A DNA stretch of 64,000 nucleotides from positions 62,001-126,000 of the forward strand of contig JBDRUT010000004.1 in NCBI GenBank assembly GCA_039801465.1, written 5' to 3'. The DNA is from JAOABV01 sp039801465. Its GTDB lineage: Bacteria; Hydrothermota; Tepidihabitantia; Tepidihabitantales; CAIPLT01. Below are positions 42,509 to 49,684 of the stretch, piece after piece. The position numbers and the translations under genes are program-made. Numbering within the stretch: the stretch's first letter is position 1; the number at the start of each line of letters is the position of its first letter. The notes below the pieces were generated by a model. It made no database searches. It was not told where the DNA came from and worked only from the letters and a program-made list of their open reading frames with translations.

Positions 42509-43873
42509 TCAGATTTTTCGAAACTGGTTGATTGCTCTTTGGCGAGCAAATTGATGTTCAACGATTGGTCTTGGGTAATTTTTTACTTTTAATTTAGCTA
42601 TATTATGAATTTGATGACTTGTCAGAAGTTGTAGCTCGGGCAACCACTGTTTTACATAAACACAATCCGGATCGAATTTTTCTTGTTGTCGCCAAGGATT
42701 AAAAACACGAAAATAAGGTTGGGCATCATATCCAATTGAGGCAACCCATTGCCAATTTCCATTATTTACTGCAGGGTCATAATCAACTAATTTTTGAGCG
42801 AAATATTTCTCGCCCCAACGCCAGTCAATAAATAAATCTTTAACCAGAAAAGAAGCAGTAATTAACCGGGATCGATTAGGAATATAACCTGTCTGATTTA
42901 ACTGTCTCATACCTGCATCAACAATTGGAATTCCGGTTTTTCCTTGACACCATTGCTCAAACTGATTTTTATCATGTCTCCATTTGAGTTTATTATATTT
43001 TACATTTCCAGGATTTTCTAAAAGATTTGGGAAATGATACACTAGATATGTGAAGAAATCTCGCCAATAGAGTTCTCTTATTAATTCATGGTTTTGGTTA
43101 AAAAATGACAAAATAGTATGATAGACCTCACGAATTGAAACTGTGCCAAATTTGTTATGCGGAGATAAAAGAGTCGTTCTGTTTAACGAAGGAAAGTTTC
43201 GCTCCCGATGATAATTATTCAAATTTTCAATCCGACTGAGTAGTTTTAATGCTTCTGTTCGTCCGCCTCGGAAATAGAGGTTTTGATTTGTTTTGGGTGT
43301 AATTTGTCTTACGAATTCAAAGTTTTTAGCAAAGGCAATTTTTTTATTGTAATAATTTTTATACGAATTTGATTGTGGTTTTGAAACAGGGATTCGTTTT
43401 GCTTTATTAAAGAAATGCGTAAAAATAGTATAGGGTTGAAAATTTTGTTTTAAGATTCGTTCTGGTTCAGTTAGTAATAAGTCATGATGGCTTAAAAAAT
43501 CGACTCTATATTTACTGCATACTGATTCGATCAATCTGTCTCGTCTTCTGCTAAATGGTGTATAATCACGATTAATAGAAACTAAATCTATCCTTAGGAC
43601 TTTAATTAATTGTTCAACAATATTATGAGGGTGACCGTAAAATAGATATAACCGACCGCCTCTATTTTTTAGTTGGTGATTTAAATCGAATAAACAATCA
43701 ATCATAAATTGTAAAGCATAATCAGACCGATAAGGATTATTTTCTATCTGGTCAGGGTCTAAAATAAAACAAGGAATAACTTTTTCTGCATTTTTTAATG
43801 AATAAGTTAAGGATGTATTATCAAATATTCGGAGGTCACGACGAAAAATGTGTAAGGCAAGCCGGTATCTCAT
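42509..43873 (-). CDS. phr: Deoxyribodipyrimidine photolyase
   Basis: The 454-aa protein (start at ATG 43873, the codon fitting the leaderless promoter; an upstream in-frame ATG at 43891 lies before the -10 box) is a class I photolyase/cryptochrome. The N-terminal antenna domain opens with HIFRRDLRIFDNTSLTYSL. The FAD domain has LYWRDFFTYLVYHF, then GIPIVDAGMRQLNQTGYIPN and WQWVASIGYDAQPYFRVFNP. It repairs UV-induced pyrimidine dimers with blue light, a sign that the organism or its recent ancestors meets light. Confidence 0.93.
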   Translation of the reverse strand: MRYRLALHIFRRDLRIFDNTSLTYSLKNAEKVIPCFILDPDQIENNPYRSDYALQFMIDCLFDLNHQLKNRGGRLYLFYGHPHNIVEQLIKVLRIDLVSINRDYTPFSRRRDRLIESVCSKYRVDFLSHHDLLLTEPERILKQNFQPYTIFTHFFNKAKRIPVSKPQSNSYKNYYNKKIAFAKNFEFVRQITPKTNQNLYFRGGRTEALKLLSRIENLNNYHRERNFPSLNRTTLLSPHNKFGTVSIREVYHTILSFFNQNHELIRELYWRDFFTYLVYHFPNLLENPGNVKYNKLKWRHDKNQFEQWCQGKTGIPIVDAGMRQLNQTGYIPNRSRLITASFLVKDLFIDWRWGEKYFAQKLVDYDPAVNNGNWQWVASIGYDAQPYFRVFNPWRQQEKFDPDCVYVKQWLPELQLLTSHQIHNIAKLKVKNYPRPIVEHQFARQRAINQFRKI

Positions 43874-43879
43874 ACTATC

Positions 43880-43907
43880 ATAGTATAGCATTGAAGTATT
43901 ATGTCAA
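43880..43907 (-). promoter_or_regulatory. phr promoter, leaderless geometry
   Basis: On the minus strand TTGACA (43907-43902) and TACTAT (43885-43880) are separated by 16 bp, and the -10 box ends 6 nt before ATG 43873. ATACTA (43872-43877)/TAGTAT (43881-43886) is a perfect inverted repeat over the -10 box and start codon, which could be a repressor site. Confidence 0.65.
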
Positions 43908-44052
43908 TAAGTTTCTATTAAAGGCCTACTGTAAAAATTAATTTTCTGCTTTGATGATTCTTAACTCCAAGATTTTTCTATATCCTGTGTTCTTGACGAA
44001 TTCAGTGTTTTTTGGGGTCTTTTATGACCAAACAGTTTCGCGAAAATTCCGG

Positions 44053-44081
44053 TTGACAAGTTATGAGCATATGCTTATAAT
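44053..44081 (+). promoter_or_regulatory. Promoter and putative operator of the DUF134 gene
   Basis: Consensus TTGACA (44053-44058) and consensus TATAAT (44076-44081) are separated by 17 bp. The spacer contains the perfect palindrome AGCATATGCT (44066-44075). The -10 box ends 6 nt before ATG 44088, so the transcript is probably leaderless. A palindrome at this position suits autoregulation by the encoded helix-turn-helix protein. Confidence 0.8.
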
Positions 44082-44087
44082 TATTAC

Positions 44088-44543
44088 ATGCCGAGACCGT
44101 TTTGTTATCGAAGAATTGGTTTTTTGCCAGGGTACAATTATTTTAAGCCTCGAGGAATACCCGCGGAGCAATTACAGGAAATTGATTTGACTTTAGATGA
44201 ATTGGAAGCAGTCAGATTGGCGGACTTGAATGGAATGTATCAAGAGCAGGCAGCGCAATGTATGAATATTTCACGAGCAACTTTTGGTCGAATTCTGGAA
44301 TCGGCTCATCGCAAAATTGCTGAGGCATTAATAATGGGTAAGGTTTTAAGGTTTCAAAAAGGAATTGTAGAAATAACAGATACCAAGAAATATAGATGTT
44401 ATGATTGTAAATTTGAAATAGATGTGCCATATCAGGCACCTAATATAATTCATTGTCCTCAATGCGGTGGAAAAGAGATTCAGCTAATTACTCGTCGTCA
44501 TCGTAAAGGACATTGGAAAGGAGGACCGCCATGGTTAAAATGA
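44088..44543 (+). CDS. DUF134 family DNA-binding regulator with zinc ribbon
   Basis: The 151-aa protein begins MPRPFCYRRIGFLPGYNYFK as in DUF134. Residues about 35-90 form a sigma-like helix-turn-helix (LTLDELEAVRLADLNGMYQE, then AAQCMNISRATFGRILESAH). A C-terminal zinc ribbon has CYDC and CPQC (about 103-128). DUF134 genes often accompany NifX-like and small iron-sulfur proteins, as here. It is the first gene of the redox cluster and probably binds the palindrome in its own promoter. The next gene overlaps its end. Confidence 0.87.
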   Translation: MPRPFCYRRIGFLPGYNYFKPRGIPAEQLQEIDLTLDELEAVRLADLNGMYQEQAAQCMNISRATFGRILESAHRKIAEALIMGKVLRFQKGIVEITDTKKYRCYDCKFEIDVPYQAPNIIHCPQCGGKEIQLITRRHRKGHWKGGPPWLK

Positions 44544-44719
44544 ATACTTATGGAATGGGACCGAGTGGATTTTGCATCTGCGTAAAATGTGGTTTTAGAA
44601 AACCACATCAACCAGGTGTTCCTTGTCAAGAAGAAACCTGTCCCAAATGCGGTGCAAAATTAATTAGAGAAGGTTCTATACATCATCAAAAAATTATCAA
44701 GAAGAAAGGAGGTGATTAA
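44531..44719 (+). CDS. Small rubredoxin/zinc-ribbon-like protein
   Basis: ATG 44531 lies 6 nt after AAGGAGG (44518-44524), inside the end of the DUF134 gene, giving 62 aa. The protein has two cysteine pairs (FCICVKCG and CPKCG) with an extra Cys pair in PCQEETC, and a basic tail. It should bind zinc or iron. Similar short proteins travel with DUF134 and DUF5320 genes in anaerobes. Overlap with the regulator suggests coupled translation. Confidence 0.75.
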   Translation: MVKMNTYGMGPSGFCICVKCGFRKPHQPGVPCQEETCPKCGAKLIREGSIHHQKIIKKKGGD

Positions 44720-44720
44720 A

Positions 44721-44996
44721 ATGTTTGGCTATGGACGAAGACAGTTCGGTTGGCGCCGAACACCAGTTGCGCCTCGCGGTTATATTTATATTGGTCCTTG
44801 TCGCTGTGGCACTGGTCCGCACGCTTTTTATCAAGATGCTCAAGGTAGGTTCATTCCGGCACATCATCTTCACTGGCAGTGCCCTTCGTATCAACCGACT
44901 AAAGAAGACCTGAAAGCCGAACTGGAAGCGCTAAAACATGAAAAAGCGGAATTAGAAAAACTTATTGCAGAGTTAGAAGAGCAAACTAAAGAATAA
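44721..44996 (+). CDS. DUF5320 domain protein
   Basis: The start ATG 44721 follows an ideal AAGGAGGTGA (44706-44715). The 91-aa product has a Gly/Arg/Tyr-rich N-terminus (FGYGRRQFGWRRTPVAPRGY), a Cys pair (PCRCG), and a C-terminal coiled coil (LKAELEALKHEKAELEKLIA), the usual plan of DUF5320. The function is unknown. It sits in the DUF134/NifX-type cluster, one base after its neighbour. Confidence 0.75.
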   Translation: MFGYGRRQFGWRRTPVAPRGYIYIGPCRCGTGPHAFYQDAQGRFIPAHHLHWQCPSYQPTKEDLKAELEALKHEKAELEKLIAELEEQTKE

Positions 44997-45012
44997 AAGG
45001 AGAAGAAATATT

Positions 45013-45407
45013 ATGAAGATAGCTATCGTTTCCGATGATGAGAAGACTATTGCTTCTCATTTTGGCGAGCCCGAGGCTTTCTCATTGTGAGGTTGATAAA
45101 AAAGAGATAAAAAAATCAGGAATATCGTTTGAATACATTTACAGGTCATGCCCGAGGATTAGAAAATAGTGGCCATCATATTGATCGACACGGACTAATT
45201 CTTGAAGCATTAAAGGATTGCAAGGTTGTTATTTCTCACGGAATGGGAATGAGAATTTATAATGACCTAAAGAATGCGGGAATTGAGGTTTTTATTACGG
45301 ATTTTACTGATATCAAACAAGCACTTGATAATTATCTGAAAGGAACGCTGATTGATAAACCTGAATTAGGTTGCGAACATAAACACGATAAAGAATGTGA
45401 ATCGTGA
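45013..45407 (+). pseudogene. NifX/NafY-like protein gene, frameshifted
   Basis: GGAGAAGAA precedes ATG 45013, which starts MKIAIVSDDEKTIASHFG and then leaves frame. The downstream part (RARGFLIV, EVDKKEIK, then KNQEYRLNTFTGHARGLENS to the stop at 45407) continues the same protein but in other frames. Three single-base changes explain this: a lost base near 45066, another near 45088 and an extra A in the run near 45110. The family (dinitrogenase iron-molybdenum cofactor biosynthesis type) binds iron-sulfur clusters or cofactor. The reading is either a recent pseudogene or a sequencing error cluster. Confidence 0.8.
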
Positions 45408-45459
45408 GACAGAAATTTAGAGTCTAATAATTAAATACATTAATTAATTAGGAGACAAT

Positions 45460-46134
45460 ATGGAAAATATAAAAGAAAAGAAAAATATGCCACTTTTGGG
45501 TGATAAATTCCCAGAAATGAAAGTGCAAACGACTCACGGTGAGATGGATTTACCCAAAGCGTTTGCGGGAAAATGGTTTGTTCTATTTAGCCACCCAGCG
45601 GATTTTACCCCGGTTTGTACAACTGAGTTTGTCGCCTTTCAGAAAAGATACAATAAATTCAAAGCATTAAACTGCGAGTTAATCGGTCTGTCAGTTGACC
45701 AGGTTTTTTCCCATATTAAATGGGAAGAATGGATTAAAGAAAAACTCGGCGTCGAGATTGAGTTTCCGATAATTGCTGATACTGGCAAAGTTGCTGAGAT
45801 TCTGGGGCTAATTCATCCGGGTAAAGGTACTAATACCGTTCGAGCAGTTTTTGTTGTTGATGACCAAGGTATTATTCGTATTATTCTTTATTATCCTCAA
45901 GAACTGGGTAGAAATATTGATGAAATCTTACGAGCAGTTGAGGCAATGCAGATTTCGGATAAATACCGTGTTGCGATGCCGGCAAACTGGCCCAATAACG
46001 AAATTATGAATGACCATGTAATAATCCCCCCGGCTAAAGATGTGAAAACTGCTAAAGAACGGTTTGCCAAAGCCAAAGCCGGTGAGTTTGAATGTATTGA
46101 CTGGTGGCTTTGTCATAAAAAGTTACCCAAATAG
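45460..46134 (+). CDS. Peroxiredoxin (1-Cys/Prx6-like)
   Basis: The 224-aa enzyme reduces peroxides. The peroxidatic Cys lies in SHPADFTPVCTTEF (residues about 44-57) in its normal context, and Arg of the active site is in NTVRAVFVVDDQGIIR. The C-terminal extension (from about 160) with a Cys near the end (EFECIDWWLC) is typical of the long archaeal-type Prx6 proteins. TTAGGAGAC precedes ATG 45460. It is the first intact enzyme after the NifX-like pseudogene in a run of oxidative-stress genes. Confidence 0.92.
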   Translation: MENIKEKKNMPLLGDKFPEMKVQTTHGEMDLPKAFAGKWFVLFSHPADFTPVCTTEFVAFQKRYNKFKALNCELIGLSVDQVFSHIKWEEWIKEKLGVEIEFPIIADTGKVAEILGLIHPGKGTNTVRAVFVVDDQGIIRIILYYPQELGRNIDEILRAVEAMQISDKYRVAMPANWPNNEIMNDHVIIPPAKDVKTAKERFAKAKAGEFECIDWWLCHKKLPK

Positions 46135-46170
46135 CCAGTAGAGAAAAATCTTAAAAAGAAAGGAGCCGAT

Positions 46171-46590
46171 ATGGCAAGCAAAGAATTAATGGAAATGATG
46201 AATAAAGCAATTGCCCGAGAATTACAGGTGGCAATTCAATATATGTGGCAACATGTTCAATGGAAGGGCGTTAAAGCATTTGCGGTTAAAGATGAACTGA
46301 AAAAGATTGCAATCACTGAAATGAAACATGCAGAAGCAATTGCCGAAAGACTTAATTATCTAGGCGGAATTCCAACAACAAAACCCGAACCTATCTTTGT
46401 CGGCACAGACCTAAAAGAGATGATTGTCCAAGACAAAAAAGACGAAGAAGGTGCGATAAAATTATATAAAGAGATAATTAAACTTGCGGGTAAAGAAGAG
46501 GACCACACGACCAAAAGATTATTCAAGTCAATCTTATCTGATGAGGAAGAACATCATGATATATTTACTGGATTATTAGAAGAGATATGA
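46171..46590 (+). CDS. Ferritin-like diiron protein, paralog 1
   Basis: The 139-aa four-helix protein has two metal-binding motif pairs: Glu in IARELQVAIQYMWQHV and EMKHAEAIAERL (ExxH), and later DEEGAIKLYKEI with SDEEEHHDIF. It resembles bacterioferritin-type and DUF2202-like ferritins that oxidise and store iron or scavenge peroxide. AAAGGAGCCGAT precedes ATG 46171. It is closely related to 52558-52977, and the central 80-90 bp of the two genes are almost identical. It lies 36 bp after the peroxiredoxin gene. Confidence 0.9.
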   Translation: MASKELMEMMNKAIARELQVAIQYMWQHVQWKGVKAFAVKDELKKIAITEMKHAEAIAERLNYLGGIPTTKPEPIFVGTDLKEMIVQDKKDEEGAIKLYKEIIKLAGKEEDHTTKRLFKSILSDEEEHHDIFTGLLEEI

Positions 46591-46610
46591 TTAAATATAT
46601 GAAATTAGAG

Positions 46611-46685
46611 AGCGCGGAAAAAATACTACTGAAAATATTGAAGACACAGAAAACAAAAGAAAATTTAATGATTCCTAGTTTTACT
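46611..46685 (+). repeat. Partial dispersed element, copy c
   Basis: The words AAATACTACTGAAAATATTG, AAGACACAGAAAACAAAAGA and TTTAATGATTCCTAG match the left arm of the dispersed element; the core and most of the right arm are missing. It fills the gap between the ferritin-like and desulfoferrodoxin genes. Confidence 0.5.
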
Positions 46686-46744
46686 GAATTCTCAAATTAA
46701 TTTTTTAGACAATGAAAACTAAAATATATAGATAGGAGCATTAA

Positions 46745-47119
46745 ATGACAGCATTATCACAAATTTATAAATGTAAAATATGTGGTAATATTGTAGAAGT
46801 TTTACATACTGGTGCGGGTACTTTAGTTTGTTGTGGTGAACCGATGGAACTTTTACAAGAAAAGACTGCAGACGTTGGTATGGAAAAACATGTGCCAGTT
46901 ATTGAAAAAACGGAAAAAGGTATAAAAGTTAAAATCGGCTCAGTACCTCATCCGATGGAAGAGAAGCATTATATTGAGTGGATTCAAATTATTGCTGATG
47001 GTAAAAGTTATCGAAAATTCTTAAAACCAGGTGATGCACCTGAGGCTGAATTTTATATTCAAGCGGAAAATATTACTGCGCGCGAATATTGCAATATCCA
47101 CGGGCTGTGGAGAGCGTAA
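46745..47119 (+). CDS. Desulfoferrodoxin/superoxide reductase
   Basis: The 124-aa protein has an N-terminal desulforedoxin domain (YKCKICGNIV, then LVCCGEPM, Cys4 iron) and a C-terminal superoxide reductase domain with the iron ligands visible in EKHVPVI, PHPMEEKHYIEW and CNIHGLW. It reduces superoxide to peroxide without releasing oxygen, complementing the peroxiredoxin upstream. ATAGGAGC lies before ATG 46745. A hairpin terminator follows. Confidence 0.95.
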   Translation: MTALSQIYKCKICGNIVEVLHTGAGTLVCCGEPMELLQEKTADVGMEKHVPVIEKTEKGIKVKIGSVPHPMEEKHYIEWIQIIADGKSYRKFLKPGDAPEAEFYIQAENITAREYCNIHGLWRA

Positions 47120-47183
47120 TTGATATAAAATAAAATAAAAATTAAAAAGTAAATATAATAAATTTAAAAATTAATCATTATAT

Positions 47184-47228
47184 CCCTTGTTTCGTGTGAT
47201 TAAAATCAAACAAGGGGTATATTTTTTT
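47184..47228 (+). terminator. Hairpin terminator immediately upstream of copA
   Basis: CCCTTGTTT (47184-47192) pairs with AAACAAGGG (47208-47216), followed by GTATATTTTTTT. It ends the desulfoferrodoxin transcript, but it lies only 10 bp before the copA start with no room for a separate promoter between them. It could therefore also act as an attenuator for copA. Confidence 0.75.
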
Positions 47229-47238
47229 GATATTCGAT

Positions 47239-49656
47239 ATGAGCTATAAGGACCCGGTTTGTGGAATGGAAGTTACAGAACAGGCTGAAGCAGGAAGATA
47301 TGAATATCAGGGTACAACATATCATTTTTGCAGTGTGTCCTGCTTAAAAAAATTCAAAGCCGACCCGGAGAAATTCCTTGCTTCCCAGAAACTTTTCGTC
47401 CCAGTTCCGTACGCAATGAGAAAAAATGATGGCACTGAAACAGTAACAATTCCAATAAAAGGTATGACTTGCGCGGGTTGCGCGATAACTATTGAAAATG
47501 CATTAAGAAAACTCCCTGGGATTGATGATGTCGGCGTTAATTTAGCATCCGAAAATGCAACCATTAAATTTGACCAGAACCGTATTAGCCTAAAGCAAAT
47601 CAAGGAGACTATTAAAGCTGTTGGCTATGAAGTACCTGAAGAAAAAAAGATTGAAGATGCTTCACTGAAATTTTGGCAAAAAGCCAAATTGAGATTGTTT
47701 ATCGTCTGGTTAATTACAATTCCACTTGTTGTCCTGATGCTTTTGCATATGCTCTTTAAGATTCATATCGTTTACATTGATTACATTATGCTGATTTTAG
47801 GAGGATTAGCGGTTTTCGTTCCAGGATTTCATACCTTAAAAGCAGGTGCTAATTCTATTAGACATGGCTCAGCGTCAATGGATGTTCTAATTGGAATCGG
47901 TACAATCACAGCTTTAATAACCGGTGTCTTAAAAATCTTTAATTTACCGATTGAAAATTATGCTGGTATTGCCGGAATGATAATGGCAATTCACCTGACA
48001 GGTCGGTATATTGAAGCGATGTCTAAAGGTAAAGCATCAAGCGCAATTAAACGATTATTACAACTAAGTGCCAAAACAGTCAGAATCTTAGTAAATAATC
48101 AAGAGCAGGAGATTCCAATTGAGCAACTAAAAGTTAATGATATAATGGTAGTGCGACCTGGAGAAAAAATTCCTACGGATGGCGAGGTAATCTGGGGTAC
48201 TTCAAGCGTTGATGAGTCGATGGTTACCGGCGAATCATTGCCGGTCAAGAAAGAAATCGGTGATTCGGTTATTGGTGCGACAATTAATCAAAATGGATTG
48301 CTCCATGTCAGAGTAACCAAGATTGGTAATGATACGTTCTTAGCCCAGATTATAAAACTAATTGAAGAGTGCCAAAGTTCTAAAGTGCCGATTCAAGAGT
48401 TTGCTGACAAAGTAACTGCAATGTTTGTGCCAACAATTATCATAATCGCAATTGTAACATTTTTCATCTGGTTATTTTTCGCATCTTATTTAAGAAATAT
48501 TCTATTCTGGGCAAATAGTTTTTTACCTTGGGTCAATCCATCATTAGGTCGAATTTCTTTGGCAATATTTGCTGGAATTGCAGTCTTAGTTATTGCTTGT
48601 CCCTGTGCTTTAGGTCTTGCAACCCCAACTGCTTTAATGGTCGGCTCAGGTATTAGTGCAGAAAAAGGTATTTTGTTTAGATCTGGTGAAGCAATTCAGA
48701 CTCTTCAACAAGTAAAAGCATTAGTATTTGATAAGACTGGCACAATCACTAAAGGAAGACCAGGAGTTACTGATGTCGTTACCACTGATAACATTACCGA
48801 AATAGAGTTGTTGACATTAGCCGGTAGTTTGGAATCGGGTTCCGAACATCCTTTGGCCAAGGCGGTGATTGAATCGGCTCAAAATCATGGAGTTAAAATT
48901 ATTAAACCAACAGAATTTAATGCCTTATCGGGAAAAGGGATTATTGGAAAAATAAATGATAAAAATGTAGTGATTGGTAATAAAATTCTTTTTGATGAAT
49001 TAAAGATTGACTATTCAATATTTAACGACAAGATAACTGAATTGGAAAACGAAGCTAAAACTGTGATTTTGATTGCATATGATAATAAATTCGCCGGACT
49101 AATTGCAATTGCCGATACACTGAAAGATGATGCTCGATCAGCAATCGATGAACTTAAGAAGATGGGATTAAGTTTGATTATACTTACCGGTGATAATGAG
49201 CGAACTGCAAAAGCAATCGGTACAAAAGTGGGTATTGAAAAGATTATTGCTAATGTCTTGCCCCAAGATAAACAGAAAGCAGTCGTAGAACTTCAAAAAG
49301 AATATGGAATGGTAGCCATGGTTGGCGACGGTATTAATGATGCACCAGCATTGACTCAAGCCAATGTTGGCATTGCAATTGGTACTGGTACTGATATTGC
49401 AATTGAGGCATCAGATGTGACATTAGTCAGTGGAAGTTTGATTGGAGTTGTAACGGCAATTAGACTTTCACGGGCAACTTTTCGTAAAATCAAACAGAAT
49501 CTTTTCTGGGCGTTCTTTTATAATATAATCGCGATTCCATTAGCAATTTTAGGATTACTCCATCCAGTGATTGCGGAAATTGCTATGGCACTGAGTTCAA
49601 TCAATGTTGTCACTAATTCATTGCGATTGAGGAAAGAAACAAGAAATTACAGATAA
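47239..49656 (+). CDS. copA: Copper-type P1B ATPase with YHS and HMA domains
   Basis: ATG 47239 gives 805 aa. Residues 1-50 are a YHS domain (YKDPVCGMEV and HFCSVSCLKKF) and 68-135 an HMA domain with GMTCAGC. The P-type core follows: TGES (about 329), membrane motif CPC in ACPCALGLATPT, DKTGTITKG with the phosphorylated Asp, and GDGINDAPAL. The ion-binding motif and domain plan indicate Cu(I) export. The YHS domain may take metal from other proteins. It follows the desulfoferrodoxin hairpin by 10 bp and precedes fhs. Confidence 0.93.
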   Translation: MSYKDPVCGMEVTEQAEAGRYEYQGTTYHFCSVSCLKKFKADPEKFLASQKLFVPVPYAMRKNDGTETVTIPIKGMTCAGCAITIENALRKLPGIDDVGVNLASENATIKFDQNRISLKQIKETIKAVGYEVPEEKKIEDASLKFWQKAKLRLFIVWLITIPLVVLMLLHMLFKIHIVYIDYIMLILGGLAVFVPGFHTLKAGANSIRHGSASMDVLIGIGTITALITGVLKIFNLPIENYAGIAGMIMAIHLTGRYIEAMSKGKASSAIKRLLQLSAKTVRILVNNQEQEIPIEQLKVNDIMVVRPGEKIPTDGEVIWGTSSVDESMVTGESLPVKKEIGDSVIGATINQNGLLHVRVTKIGNDTFLAQIIKLIEECQSSKVPIQEFADKVTAMFVPTIIIIAIVTFFIWLFFASYLRNILFWANSFLPWVNPSLGRISLAIFAGIAVLVIACPCALGLATPTALMVGSGISAEKGILFRSGEAIQTLQQVKALVFDKTGTITKGRPGVTDVVTTDNITEIELLTLAGSLESGSEHPLAKAVIESAQNHGVKIIKPTEFNALSGKGIIGKINDKNVVIGNKILFDELKIDYSIFNDKITELENEAKTVILIAYDNKFAGLIAIADTLKDDARSAIDELKKMGLSLIILTGDNERTAKAIGTKVGIEKIIANVLPQDKQKAVVELQKEYGMVAMVGDGINDAPALTQANVGIAIGTGTDIAIEASDVTLVSGSLIGVVTAIRLSRATFRKIKQNLFWAFFYNIIAIPLAILGLLHPVIAEIAMALSSINVVTNSLRLRKETRNYR

Positions 49657-49684
49657 TATGTGAGAATGAAGATAAGGGGAAAAT

